From: Rhodobacter sp.
GTDB lineage: Bacteria > Pseudomonadota > Alphaproteobacteria > Rhodobacterales > Rhodobacteraceae
Direction of reading: 5' to 3'
Assembly (NCBI GenBank): GCA_020637555.1
Contig: JACKKF010000002.1
Span: forward strand, 186,001-250,000
DNA length: 64,000 nt
Below, piece by piece: positions 38,255 through 47,241 of this stretch. Position numbers and translations under genes: made by a program. The notes beneath the pieces were generated by a model. That model was not told where the DNA came from. It did not search any database and saw only the letters and a list, made by a program, of their open reading frames with translations. Each line of letters opens with the position of its first letter. Positions within the stretch are counted from its first letter, which is position 1.

Positions 38255-38953
38255 GTGGCCCGACATGGAACACCGCTTCTCGCCGTCCTGATCGACGCCG
38301 ACAACTCGTCGCCGAAATGGGCCGAAGCCATCTTCGAAGAGATCGCCAGCCTGGGCGAGGCGTCGGTGCGGCGCATCTATGGCGATTTCTCGCGTCAGCA
38401 ACTCTCTGGTTGGCAAGAGAAATTGCCGACCCTGGCGCTGGTGCCGCATCATCAGCCCGCGAATACCGTGGGCAAGAATTCCTCGGATATCGCGCTGGTC
38501 ATCGACGCGATGGATCTGCTGCACACCGGGCGGTTCGACGGGTTCGTCCTGGTCAGTTCGGACAGCGATTTCACCCGGCTGGCCAGCCGCATCCGCGAAC
38601 AGGGTCTGGATGTCTACGGCATTGGCCAGAAAAAGACGCCGGATGCTTTCAGAAAGGCCTGCAAGCGGTTCATTTTCGTGGAAAACCTGCTGCATCAGGA
38701 TGAGCCGCGCGAAACGCCGAGGCGCGACCAGGCCAAGGATGCGATCCCGCTGATCAACGCCGCCATGCAGGCCCTCGACCCCGAGGGGGAATGGTTCCCG
38801 CTGGGGCTCATCGGGCAGACGATCCAGGCCAGCCATCCCGATTTCGACAGCCGCAGTTTCGGCGTGTCGAAACTCTCGGATCTGGTGGAAAAGGCGGGCC
38901 GCTACGAGATCCGCCGCGACGGCGCCCAGGTCCAGGTCCGCCGGCGCGACTAG
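38255..38953 (+). CDS. NYN-domain RNase with C-terminal OST-HTH/LOTUS domain
   Basis: This 232-residue protein begins with a PIN-like NYN domain (LIDADNSSPKWAE at the start, KNSSDIALVIDAMDLL in the middle and SSDSDFTRLASRIRE later), with acidic residues placed to bind metal. Residues from about 160 form a LOTUS/OST-HTH domain (FPLGLIGQTIQASHPDFDSRSFGVSKLSDLVEK), which binds RNA. The combination suggests an RNA-processing nuclease of the LabA/Limkain-b1 type. The last four bases overlap the convergent thioesterase gene. Confidence 0.85.
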   Translation: MARHGTPLLAVLIDADNSSPKWAEAIFEEIASLGEASVRRIYGDFSRQQLSGWQEKLPTLALVPHHQPANTVGKNSSDIALVIDAMDLLHTGRFDGFVLVSSDSDFTRLASRIREQGLDVYGIGQKKTPDAFRKACKRFIFVENLLHQDEPRETPRRDQAKDAIPLINAAMQALDPEGEWFPLGLIGQTIQASHPDFDSRSFGVSKLSDLVEKAGRYEIRRDGAQVQVRRRD

Positions 38954-39372
38954 CGTTTCGGCGGAATGGCATAGGTCATGCCGGCGCGCGCCAGCACCGC
39001 GTCGGACCCGTCCGACGTGATCAGCACATCCCCGACGGCCAGCGTCTTGCCCAGCTTGAGCAGGCGCGCGCGGCCGATCAGGTCGCGCCCGGCGTGCGGT
39101 TTGCGCATGAAATCCATCGATGCATTCGTGGTCACCGCCAGCGCGACCGGCCCGATCATGCCCAGCAGCACCGCATACATCGCCAGATCGGCCAACGAGA
39201 ACATCGACGGGCCACTCACGGTGCCGCCCGGTCTGAGATGCCGGTCACCGACCATGAGCCGCACATCCGCCTCCATCGGGGCCATGCGCTCAACGCGATA
39301 TTCGGCCGCCACCTGCGGGAATTCGCGCATCATGAAGGCATTCAGAGCCTCGGGGTCCATCATCACCGACAT
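38950..39372 (-). CDS. PaaI-type acyl-CoA thioesterase (hotdog fold)
   Basis: This 140-residue hotdog protein carries the family block RPGGTVSGPSMFSLADLAMYAVLLGMIG, which holds the active-site helix, and NASMDFMRKPHAGRDL. It should hydrolyse acyl-CoA thioesters; the specificity is unknown. It is divergent from an enoyl-CoA hydratase gene, fitting a role in acyl-CoA turnover. Confidence 0.85.
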   Translation of the reverse strand: MSVMMDPEALNAFMMREFPQVAAEYRVERMAPMEADVRLMVGDRHLRPGGTVSGPSMFSLADLAMYAVLLGMIGPVALAVTTNASMDFMRKPHAGRDLIGRARLLKLGKTLAVGDVLITSDGSDAVLARAGMTYAIPPKR

Positions 39373-39429
39373 GCTTTCCTCCCTGCGTCGCGCGGTCTAA
39401 GGTGCGGGAAACAGGCCGAGGAGGGCAAG

Positions 39430-40218
39430 ATGAGCGGTGATCTGGTGCTGTGTGACGTTACGGAACAGGTGGCGGTTGTGACCATGAATCGACCGGCGGC
39501 GCTGAATGCCCTTTCCGATGCGATGCTGGCCGCGATGACCGAAACCCTGTCACGGCTGGCCCAGGACACGGGCGTCAAGGTCGTGGTCATCAAGGGCGCG
39601 GGCAAGGTCTTTTGCGCCGGCCACGACCTGAAGGAAATGCAGGCCGGGCGGGCCTCGGCCGACAAGGGGGCCGCCTATTTCGCCGATCTTTTCGGACGCT
39701 GCGGGTCGCTGATGCAGATGATCCCGGCCATGCCCCAGCCGGTCATCGCGCAGGTGCACGGGATCGCCACCGCGGCCGGCTGCCAGTTGGTCGCCAGTTG
39801 CGACATGGCGGTCGCGGCCGAGGACGCCCGCTTTGGCGTGAACGGCGTGAACATCGGCCTGTTCTGTTCCACGCCGATGGTCGCGCTGACCCGCAACCTG
39901 CCGCGCAAGCAGGCGTTCGAGATGCTGACCACGGGTGAATTCATCCATGCCGACCGCGCGCGCGAGTTGGGGCTGATCAACCGCATCGCCGCGCCCGATC
40001 AGCTCGAGTCCGCGACGATGACCCTGGCGCGCACCGTCGCGGGCAAGCTGGGCGCGGCCGTGCGGATCGGCAAGCGGGCGTTCTATCAGCAGATGCAGAT
40101 GCCGCTCGACCAGGCCTATGCCTATACCGGCAGCGTGATGGCCGAGAACATGCTGCTGCGCGACACCGACGAGGGGATCAGCGCCTTCATCGAAAAGCGC
40201 AAGCCCGATTGGGCCTGA
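39430..40218 (+). CDS. Enoyl-CoA hydratase/isomerase family protein
   Basis: This 262-residue crotonase-fold protein has the oxyanion-hole blocks FCAGHDLKEM and IATAAGCQLVASCDMAVA, and the NGVNIGLFCSTPMVALTR stretch. The acidic residues usual for hydratases are not obvious at the second oxyanion loop (GVNIGLFCST), so the exact reaction (hydratase versus another crotonase activity) is open. The gene stop touches the convergent DUF1489 gene with no base between. Confidence 0.85.
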   Translation: MSGDLVLCDVTEQVAVVTMNRPAALNALSDAMLAAMTETLSRLAQDTGVKVVVIKGAGKVFCAGHDLKEMQAGRASADKGAAYFADLFGRCGSLMQMIPAMPQPVIAQVHGIATAAGCQLVASCDMAVAAEDARFGVNGVNIGLFCSTPMVALTRNLPRKQAFEMLTTGEFIHADRARELGLINRIAAPDQLESATMTLARTVAGKLGAAVRIGKRAFYQQMQMPLDQAYAYTGSVMAENMLLRDTDEGISAFIEKRKPDWA

Positions 40219-40644
40219 TCACCTGAGGCCGAGATTCGCCAAGGCCTCGGCCAGTTCGGTTGGCAACTCGTCGTCGCCGGCGCGCTGCGCCGGCAGGTCG
40301 CGCGGCGCATCCCCGGGCTTCAGATAGCGCCACCCCTGGAACGGCCGGCGCGGCGCGGGTTCGGTGCGCACCAGCTCGGGGTCCAGCACCAGCGCGCAAC
40401 GGGTGATCCCGTCCTCGCCCTCGACCGGATCGAGGCGCAGGATGCGCTGGCGCACCTGCACGCTGCCCTTGATCACCCAATAGAGCGAGCCACCGTCCAG
40501 CACGGCCTCGGCCTGCTTGGGCCACATGCGGGTGACGTGGCGGGGCAGGTGCCCGGGCAGCAGCCGCGCGCGTTCGGCCTGCCAGTCGGCCAGATCCTCG
40601 ACCGACTCGCAGCCGACACAGAGCTTGAGGATATGCAGGGTCAT
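40219..40644 (-). CDS. DUF1489 family protein
   Basis: This 141-residue protein has the conserved start MTLHILKLCVGCESVEDL and the block TRMWPKQAEAVLDGGSLYWVIKGSVQVRQRI typical of DUF1489, a family widespread in alphaproteobacteria with no known function. The start at 40644 was chosen because the upstream in-frame sequence lacks family similarity. The 243 bases between this start and nrdJ hold no gene I can support; a weak 50-codon hydrophobic frame on the minus strand lacks a start codon. Confidence 0.87.
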   Translation of the reverse strand: MTLHILKLCVGCESVEDLADWQAERARLLPGHLPRHVTRMWPKQAEAVLDGGSLYWVIKGSVQVRQRILRLDPVEGEDGITRCALVLDPELVRTEPAPRRPFQGWRYLKPGDAPRDLPAQRAGDDELPTELAEALANLGLR

Positions 40645-40887
40645 GGCGCTACATGGTCCGTCCCGGGGGGAAAGATCAAGGGGCCAGCGCGCCGCCCCAA
40701 CCCGCGAGGCTTTCGAACACCCCCAGACAGGCGCCGCCCGCCCGGGCCGCCATCGCCGCACTGATCGCCGCCACCACCACGCCGATAAAGCCGAGGACGC
40801 AGCCGACTTGTCCGTGGCGCCGCGTTGACCATGGCGATCCGGCGGACTATCTTCTCGCCTTCCCCGCAGCGCCTGTCAGGACCGCCC

Positions 40888-43137
40888 ATGAGCCGCTTTT
40901 CCGCCCCCATCGCCGAGCAGATCTGGGACATGAAATATCGTCTCAAGGATGAAGGCGGCAAACCGCTGGATGGCACGGTCGAGGACAGCTGGCGCCGGGT
41001 GGCGCGGGACCTGGCCTCGGTCGAAAGGGACCCGGCGCTGTGGGAGGAGCGTTTCTACGACGCGCTGGCCGATTTCCGCTTTCTTCCGGCCGGCCGCATT
41101 CTGGCGGGCGCCGGCACGGGGCGCAGCGTGACGCTGTTCAACTGCTTCGTCATGGGCACGATTCCCGACAGCATGGGCGGCATCTTCGACATGCTGAAAG
41201 AGGCCGCGCTGACGATGCAGCAAGGCGGCGGCATCGGCTATGATTTCAGCACCATCCGGCCCAAGGGCGCGCCCGTGGCCGGGGTTGCGGCGGATGCCTC
41301 GGGGCCGCTCAGCTTCATGGATGTCTGGGATGCGATGTGCCGCACGATCATGTCGGCGGGGTCGCGCCGGGGGGCGATGATGGCCACCATGCGCTGCGAC
41401 CATCCCGATATCGAGGATTTCATCGCCGCCAAGCAGGATTCGGCGCGCCTGCGGATGTTCAACCTGTCGGTTCTGGTGACCGACCCGTTCATGCAGGCGG
41501 TCAAGGCCGGGGCGTCGTGGGACCTGGTGTTCAACGGGCGGATCTATCGCACGGTCGAGGCGCGCGATCTGTGGAACCGGATCATGCGCGCGACCTTCGA
41601 CTATGCCGAGCCGGGGGTGATCTTCATCGACCGGATCAATGCCGCGAACAACCTGAACTATTGCGAGACGATCGCCGCGACCAATCCCTGCGGCGAGCAG
41701 CCGTTGCCGCCCTATGGCGCCTGCCTGCTGGGGTCGATCAATCTGGCGCGGCTGGTGTCCGCACCGTTCGAGCCGGGCGCGCGCATCGACACGACCGCGC
41801 TGGACGACCTGGTGCGCACCGCGGTGCGCATGATGGACAATGTCGTCGATGCCAGCCGCTTCCCGCTGCCGCAACAGGCCGAGGAAGCGCGCCTCAAGCG
41901 CCGCATCGGGCTGGGCGTAACCGGGCTGGCGGATGCGCTGCTGATGATGGGGCTGCGCTATGGGTCCGATGCGGCGGTCGAACAGACCCGCGCCTGGATG
42001 CGCGCGATCGCCCGCGCGGCCTATCTGGCATCGGTCGATCTGGCGGCGGAAAAGGGGGCCTTCCCGCTGTTCGATGCCGAGAAATACCTGGCCTCGGGCA
42101 CCATGCAGGCGATGGACGCCGATGTGCGCGACGCGGTGCGCGCCCATGGCATCCGCAACGCGCTGCTGACCTCGATCGCGCCGACCGGGACCATCAGCCT
42201 CTATGCCGGCAACGTCAGCTCCGGCATCGAGCCGGTCTTTGCCTATGGCTACACCCGCAAGGTTCTGCAACCCGACGGGTCGCGCACCGAGGAAGAGGTG
42301 GTCGACTATGCCGTCGCGCTCTGGCGTGAGCGGCACGGCGACGCGCCCTTGCCCGACTATTTCGTCAGCGCCCAGACCCTGGCACCGCTGGACCATGTGC
42401 GGATGCAGGCCGCCGCGCAGGACTGGGTGGATTCGTCGATCTCCAAGACCATCAACTGCCCTGAGGACATCTCGTTCGAGGCGTTCAAGGAGGTCTACAT
42501 GGCCGCCTGGGACCTGGGCTGCAAGGGATGCACGACCTATCGGCCGAACCCGGTCACGGGGTCGGTCCTGACCGTGAGCGAAACGTCAGAGGCCGCGCCG
42601 CAGGCCGACAGCGGTGCCGAGGTGATCTATCTGAGCGAACCGCTGGATCGCCCCGAGGCACTGGAAGGCCAGACCTACAAGGTGAAATGGCCGGTCAGCG
42701 AGCACGCGATCTATATCACCGTCAACGACATCGTTGTCGGCGGGCGCCGGCGCCCGTTCGAGGTTTTCATCAATTCGAAGAACATGGAACATTATGCCTG
42801 GACCGTCGCGCTGACGCGGATGATCTCGGCCGTGTTCCGGCGCGGTGGCGATGTGTCCTTTGTCGTCGAGGAACTGAAGGCCGTGTTCGACCCGCGCGGC
42901 GGCGCCTGGATGGGGGGGCGGTATATCCCGTCGATCCTGGCCGCCATTGGCGGCGTGATCGAGGAACATCTGGTGTCGATCGGCTTCATCGAGGGCGTGG
43001 GCCTGGGGCTGAAGGCCGACCCCAAGGCGGGGGGCGCCAGCCGGGCCCAGGCCTGTCCGTCCTGCGGTGCCTATGAGCTGGTGATGATCGAAGGGTGCAT
43101 GACCTGCCGCGCCTGCGGTCATTCGAAATGCGGCTGA
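40888..43137 (+). CDS. nrdJ: Adenosylcobalamin-dependent (class II) ribonucleoside-diphosphate reductase
   Basis: This 749-residue protein of the NrdJ type shows LFNCFVMGTIPDSMGG, the active-site NPCGEQPLPPYGACLLGSINL block, APTGTISLYAGNVSSGIEP, and a C-terminal domain ending in a zinc-ribbon/redox tail CPSCG...CMTCRACGHSKCG. It makes deoxyribonucleotides by a cobalamin radical and needs no oxygen, useful for a facultative organism. No B12 riboswitch was recognised upstream. An ATG 21 codons earlier is possible, but MSRFSAPIAEQIWDMKYR is the usual start. NrdR encoded at 4.75 kb is a likely regulator. Confidence 0.95.
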   Translation: MSRFSAPIAEQIWDMKYRLKDEGGKPLDGTVEDSWRRVARDLASVERDPALWEERFYDALADFRFLPAGRILAGAGTGRSVTLFNCFVMGTIPDSMGGIFDMLKEAALTMQQGGGIGYDFSTIRPKGAPVAGVAADASGPLSFMDVWDAMCRTIMSAGSRRGAMMATMRCDHPDIEDFIAAKQDSARLRMFNLSVLVTDPFMQAVKAGASWDLVFNGRIYRTVEARDLWNRIMRATFDYAEPGVIFIDRINAANNLNYCETIAATNPCGEQPLPPYGACLLGSINLARLVSAPFEPGARIDTTALDDLVRTAVRMMDNVVDASRFPLPQQAEEARLKRRIGLGVTGLADALLMMGLRYGSDAAVEQTRAWMRAIARAAYLASVDLAAEKGAFPLFDAEKYLASGTMQAMDADVRDAVRAHGIRNALLTSIAPTGTISLYAGNVSSGIEPVFAYGYTRKVLQPDGSRTEEEVVDYAVALWRERHGDAPLPDYFVSAQTLAPLDHVRMQAAAQDWVDSSISKTINCPEDISFEAFKEVYMAAWDLGCKGCTTYRPNPVTGSVLTVSETSEAAPQADSGAEVIYLSEPLDRPEALEGQTYKVKWPVSEHAIYITVNDIVVGGRRRPFEVFINSKNMEHYAWTVALTRMISAVFRRGGDVSFVVEELKAVFDPRGGAWMGGRYIPSILAAIGGVIEEHLVSIGFIEGVGLGLKADPKAGGASRAQACPSCGAYELVMIEGCMTCRACGHSKCG

Positions 43138-43161
43138 CGGGCCGGGGCGTCGTGACCGGGC

Positions 43162-44100
43162 CTAGGACCCGGGCAAGGGGATGAACTCGTCCTCGTCGCC
43201 CGGGGGCAGGGCGAAGGCGCCCTTGCTCCAGTCGGCCGCGCGCCAGGCCTGCTTGGCGGCGTCGATGCGCTCGGTGCTGGAGGACACGAAGTTCCACCAG
43301 ACATGGCGCGGACCGTTCAGCGTGGCCCCGCCCAGTGCCATCAGGCGCGCGCCCTGTGGCCCCGCCTGCACGGTGATCCGGTCGCCCGGTCGGAACACCA
43401 TCATGCGCCCGGCGTCATAGGTTTCGCCCGCGACCGTGATCGCGCCCTGGGTGACATAGATCCCGCGATCCTCGTGGTCGTCCGGCAGCGGAAAGCGGGC
43501 CTCGGGCGCCAGTGTCACATCCAGATAGAAGGTCTCGGAAAACAGCGTCGCCGGGGCGGTTTCGCCATAGGCGGTGCCGAGGATCAGCCGCGCACGCACG
43601 CCGTCGGCCTCGATGTCGGGCAGGGTCTCGGGGCCATGGTGCTCGAACATCGGCGCGCGGTCCTCGTCCTGTTCGGGCAGGGCCATCCAGGTCTGGATCC
43701 CGAACAGGCTTTGCGGGGCCTGGCGCGACTCTTCGGTGCTGCGCTCGGAATGGGTCACGCCGCGCCCGGCGACCATCCAGTTCACGGCGCCGGGGCGGAT
43801 CACCTGATCGGTGCCCAGGCTGTCGCGGTGGCGAAAATGCCCGCGGTAAAGATAGGTCACCGTCCCCAGGCCGATATGGGGATGCGGGCGCACGTCGATG
43901 CCCTGATGGGTCAACAGTTCGGCCGGTCCCATCTGGTCGAAAAAGATGAAGGGTCCGACCATCTGCCGCCGTGGCGAGGGCAGCGCGCGGCGGACCTCGA
44001 ACCCGCCGAGATCGCGGGCCCGGGGGATGATCACCGTTTCGATGGCATCCAGCCCGATGTCGTCGGGTGAACCCGGGGTCAGGGCGGGGTTCCAGCTCAT
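43162..44100 (-). CDS. Pirin family protein
   Basis: This 312-residue bicupin has the N-terminal metal site HPHIGLGTVTYLYRG and an associated GxxxxxxxHSE-type stretch (GRGVTHSERSTEES), with the C-terminal cupin typical of pirins. Bacterial pirins can have quercetinase activity or act as redox-dependent cofactors. The gene is convergent with nrdJ, 24 bases apart. Its physiological role is unknown. Confidence 0.88.
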   Translation of the reverse strand: MSWNPALTPGSPDDIGLDAIETVIIPRARDLGGFEVRRALPSPRRQMVGPFIFFDQMGPAELLTHQGIDVRPHPHIGLGTVTYLYRGHFRHRDSLGTDQVIRPGAVNWMVAGRGVTHSERSTEESRQAPQSLFGIQTWMALPEQDEDRAPMFEHHGPETLPDIEADGVRARLILGTAYGETAPATLFSETFYLDVTLAPEARFPLPDDHEDRGIYVTQGAITVAGETYDAGRMMVFRPGDRITVQAGPQGARLMALGGATLNGPRHVWWNFVSSSTERIDAAKQAWRAADWSKGAFALPPGDEDEFIPLPGS

Positions 44101-44182
44101 GTCGGGGCTCCTTGCGTTCGAGAAAGCCTAACCGACCTGAGCCGCGCGTGCAAAGTGGCCGTCCGCGCGAAGGGCCCGGCGA

Positions 44183-44680
44183 TCAACCCAGGGCGGCCCG
44201 GGTCGCCAGGGCCGTGATCGTTCCCAGGACCAGCACTCCCCCGATCCAGATCGCCGGCGAGACGCGCAAAACCGATGGCGCGAGGGGGTCCGCACGGGTC
44301 AGGACGGGCGCAGCGGCGATGACCGGCACCGCCAGGAAGACGCCCGCCGCCTCGAGCGTCATCAACAGGCGTGGCATCGGCTGGGCGCCGATCGGAAACA
44401 GCGCCGCCAGGTCCAGCGTATAGACGGCGACATAGGCGATGCCCGCGGCCAAGGGCCAGATCGTGCCGGCGCCACGGCGCCACACGATCGCCGCCAGCGC
44501 CAGCGATCCCAGCCCCAGCCCGCTGAGAAACAGGTTGAAAGCGGCCAGGATGATCGGCGGATAGGCGGGGAAACTGCGGGTTTCCACCAGGCCACCCGGC
44601 ACCATCGCGGCCAGGTTCAGGGCACTGAGCAGCAGGAACAGCGCGGTCATGCGGCGGGGCAGGAGCGGTCGGTCGGTCAT
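44183..44680 (-). CDS. Small integral membrane protein controlled by a TetR regulator
   Basis: This 165-residue protein has about five transmembrane helices (around 10-30, 42-64, 74-96, 104-124, 139-160) and no recognisable domain. It overlaps the upstream tetR-type gene by four bases, so it is the second gene of that operon and probably its main regulated product besides the regulator. A role in export or membrane stress is only a guess from this arrangement. Confidence 0.75.
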   Translation of the reverse strand: MTDRPLLPRRMTALFLLLSALNLAAMVPGGLVETRSFPAYPPIILAAFNLFLSGLGLGSLALAAIVWRRGAGTIWPLAAGIAYVAVYTLDLAALFPIGAQPMPRLLMTLEAAGVFLAVPVIAAAPVLTRADPLAPSVLRVSPAIWIGGVLVLGTITALATRAALG

Positions 44681-45306
44681 GCGGCCTCGGGTTTCAGAAG
44701 GTTTTCCAGCAAGCTGAAGGCGGTGCGCGCCAGGCGCTCGGCCTCGGCCGGTGGCAGGGTCTGCGCGGCGAACCAGCGGTCAAGGCTGAGCAACAGGTCA
44801 AAGGCCGCCCCCGCAAGCAGGCTGACAGGCAGGTCGCGACGCACCGCGCCCAGACGCTGGCCGGCAAGGATCAGGGCCTCGATCCGGTAGCGCAGCGCCT
44901 GTGTGAGGCCGGTGACGGCCTGCATGGCCTCAGGGTCGCGGTAGAGGTCGCGCAACAGGGCCGCCAAGGCGGAATCGCGCCTCAGACCCGCCGCCAGCGC
45001 ATCGGCCAGCGCGCGCGCGCCGCGCCAGAAACCGGCCGCGTCGGCCGCGCCGGACAAGGCCCCGTCACCCGGCAACCGGACGCGGGAAAGCGCGCGGTTC
45101 AGGGTTTCGCTGAACAGGCCGGTCTTGCCGTCGAAATAATGATAGAATCGTCCCTTCGACGTGCCAAGGGCATCGAGGATGCGGTTGACGGAGGTCGCGC
45201 CATAGCCCTGCGCGACAAAGGCCGCCTCGGCCGGGTCCAGCCAAAAGGCGCGGGCATCGGGCGCAAGGGCGCGGAATCGGTCCTGAGGGGTCATCTGGGG
45301 GGTCAT
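44677..45306 (-). CDS. TetR/AcrR family transcriptional regulator
   Basis: This 209-residue protein has an N-terminal helix-turn-helix (FVAQGYGATSVNRILDALGTSKGRFYHYFDGKTGLF, about residues 28-65) followed by a helical ligand-binding domain. The sequence ahead of the gene carries two 15-base inverted repeats, almost certainly its own operators. It shares four bases with the membrane protein gene downstream. An internal ATG four codons in is an alternative start. Confidence 0.9.
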   Translation of the reverse strand: MTPQMTPQDRFRALAPDARAFWLDPAEAAFVAQGYGATSVNRILDALGTSKGRFYHYFDGKTGLFSETLNRALSRVRLPGDGALSGAADAAGFWRGARALADALAAGLRRDSALAALLRDLYRDPEAMQAVTGLTQALRYRIEALILAGQRLGAVRRDLPVSLLAGAAFDLLLSLDRWFAAQTLPPAEAERLARTAFSLLENLLKPEAA

Positions 45307-45318
45307 GGGGCCTCGCTG

Positions 45319-45356
45319 TAGACCGGCAGTCTATCAGCGTTTAGACCGGCGGTCTA
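45319..45356. promoter_or_regulatory. Tandem operators for the TetR-type regulator
   Basis: TAGACCGGCAGTCTA (45319-45333) and TAGACCGGCGGTCTA (45342-45356) are near-perfect 15-base inverted repeats differing at one central base, with centres 23 bases apart. They lie just upstream of the tetR-type start (45306) and within 105 bases of the divergent lipoate ligase gene, so the regulator could affect both directions. Confidence 0.75.
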
Positions 45357-45458
45357 TAGCCTTGCCGTCGCCTGCACGCATCCGCGTTCTTGAATGTTTC
45401 GATTGACAGCACGGACGAAGCGGACCCATCCTTTACGCGACAACCGGGGGAGGGTTCC

Positions 45459-46532
45459 ATGCGTCTGCGAGTGATCGATTTCGGCTTTGTGTCCGCCCTG
45501 CGCAGTCAGGCGGTCTATCACGGTCTGGCCGAAACCACGACCGAGGACAGCGACCCGGTGCTGTCGCTTGTCTCGCCGATGGAACCCTATGTCTGTGTCG
45601 GCCTGCATCAGGACATCGCGCATGAAGTGAACACCGACTATTGCGCCGCGCAGGGCCTGCCGATCTACCGCCGTCATGTCGGCGGCGGGGCGGTCTATCT
45701 GGACCGCAACCAGTTGTTCACGCATTTCATCTATCCCCACCGGAAGGCCCCGCAATTCGCGGCCAATCTGTATCCGCTGTTCATCGAACCCGTGGTGCGG
45801 ACCTATCGCGAGATGGGCATCAACGCGGTCTATCGGCCGATCAACGACATCCAGGTTGACGGACGCAAGATCGGTGGCACCGGTGCCGCCTCGATCGGCG
45901 AGGCGACGGTGATGGTCGGCAGCTTCATGATCGATTTTGACACCGCCTCGATGGCGCACTGTCTCAAGGTTCCCAGCGAGAAGTTCCGCGACAAGCTCAG
46001 GCAGACGCTGGACGACTACATGACAACCATCGTCAAGCTCACCGGGCAAGAACCCGACCGGACCGATCTGAAGGCGCGGTTTCTGGTCCATTGCGCCGAG
46101 GTTCTGGGCGTGACGCCGGAAATCAGCGCCCCGACCGAGGCCGAACTGGACGCCATTGCCGAGGCCGAGCGCGCGTTGTCCGATCCCGACTGGACCGATG
46201 TGCAGAAACGCAAGCTGGTGGCGCTGGGGGTCAAGATCTCGGCCGATACCCACCTGACCGAGGCCGCTGTCAAGGCGCCGGGAGGCATGATCCGTGTCAA
46301 TCTGCTGGCGCGCGACGGGGCGGTGGCGGATCTGGTGATCTCGGGCGATTTCACCTGTCTGCCGCCCGGAGGCGTGGACGGATTGGCGGCCGCGCTCAGG
46401 GGCACGGCGCTGAACGCCGGGGCGCTGGCCCAGGCGGCCGACGCTGCCATTGACGGGCTGGGCATCGAAATGCCTGGGGTCGGTGCCGAGGATCTCGCCG
46501 CCGCGATCATGGCGGCGGTGTCTGACGCATGA
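45459..46532 (+). CDS. Lipoate-protein ligase of the sHdr locus, sLpl(AB)-type
   Basis: This 357-residue protein has the ligase domain first: RRHVGGGAVY (residues 71-80), QLFTHFIYPH, and NDIQVDGRKIGGTGAAS with the probable catalytic Lys137. The C-terminal accessory domain of LplA follows (about 255-350). Lipoate ligases found beside shdr genes specifically attach lipoate to LbpA, and this gene begins a locus that ends with lbpA. A strong ribosome binding site (GGGGGAGGG) precedes the ATG. The stop overlaps the next start (ATGA). Enzymes of the alternative LipS1/LipS2 route are not encoded here. Confidence 0.85.
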   Translation: MRLRVIDFGFVSALRSQAVYHGLAETTTEDSDPVLSLVSPMEPYVCVGLHQDIAHEVNTDYCAAQGLPIYRRHVGGGAVYLDRNQLFTHFIYPHRKAPQFAANLYPLFIEPVVRTYREMGINAVYRPINDIQVDGRKIGGTGAASIGEATVMVGSFMIDFDTASMAHCLKVPSEKFRDKLRQTLDDYMTTIVKLTGQEPDRTDLKARFLVHCAEVLGVTPEISAPTEAELDAIAEAERALSDPDWTDVQKRKLVALGVKISADTHLTEAAVKAPGGMIRVNLLARDGAVADLVISGDFTCLPPGGVDGLAAALRGTALNAGALAQAADAAIDGLGIEMPGVGAEDLAAAIMAAVSDA

Positions 46533-47203
46533 AACGGCTGGGCGTCCTGCAACACTCCGAGGCCGAGTATCTGGGCCTGATGGAGGATCACCTCGAGGGG
46601 CGCAACATCCGCTTCACCTATGCGCGGCCCTTCGCGGCGGGGGGCGGGGTGCCCTCGGTCGCTGCGGGCGACGGGCTGATCCTGCTGGGAGGCGGGCCCT
46701 ATGGGCTGGTCAGCGGTCATATCCTGCCGTCGCTGGCGCCCGAACTGCGGCTGGCGCGCGCCTATCTGGATGCGGGCCTGCCGGTGGTCGGTTTCGGCAT
46801 GGGCGCGCTGATCCTGTGTGTCGCGGCGGGGGGCGGCGTTGTCGAGGCGCCCCTGCGCTTCACCGTCGACGCCGCGCGGGCGACCGAAGGGTCGGGCCTG
46901 CCCGCGACCTTTCCCGTCGCCGCCTATCTGCGGGATGCGCCGGCGCTGAAACCCGACTGGCCGGTGCTGGCGACGGACGGGCAGGGCGCGCCCGTGGTCT
47001 TTGCCGCGCGTTCCAATGCGATCGGCTTTCTGGGGCACCCGGGCATGAAGCGCGGCATGGCCGAAGACCTGATCATGGAATACGCCGACACGCCCGAGGA
47101 CTGCCCCGAGGCGCTGGCCCGGCTGGCCGAGGCGCAGGCAGACCTCGCCGGTGCGCTTTCGCCGCTGATGGTCTGGCTGGTCGATCGCTGCGGCTGGATG
47201 TGA
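46529..47203 (+). CDS. Class I glutamine amidotransferase-like protein without the catalytic cysteine
   Basis: This 224-residue protein has the flavodoxin-like GATase1 fold (LLGGGPYGLVSGHILPSL, then GLPVVGFGMGALILC, then FLGHPGMKRGMAE). At the nucleophile elbow, where active amidotransferases read GICxGxQ, it reads GFGMG (residues 88-92): the nucleophile position is Gly90. It should therefore not hydrolyse glutamine. A gat gene is a recurrent neighbour of lipoate-assembly and shdr genes, so it probably helps LbpA maturation. It is translationally coupled to the ligase gene. No other name is justified. Confidence 0.78.
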   Translation: MKRLGVLQHSEAEYLGLMEDHLEGRNIRFTYARPFAAGGGVPSVAAGDGLILLGGGPYGLVSGHILPSLAPELRLARAYLDAGLPVVGFGMGALILCVAAGGGVVEAPLRFTVDAARATEGSGLPATFPVAAYLRDAPALKPDWPVLATDGQGAPVVFAARSNAIGFLGHPGMKRGMAEDLIMEYADTPEDCPEALARLAEAQADLAGALSPLMVWLVDRCGWM

Positions 47204-47241
47204 GCCCGCCGGCGGATGCTGCGCCGCGGCGGGTAATTTCT

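Noticed and set aside
40645..40887. Possible cobalamin riboswitch before nrdJ
   Set aside because: The B12 box and the expected paired arms were looked for and not seen; a weak hydrophobic minus-strand frame here also lacks a start codon.
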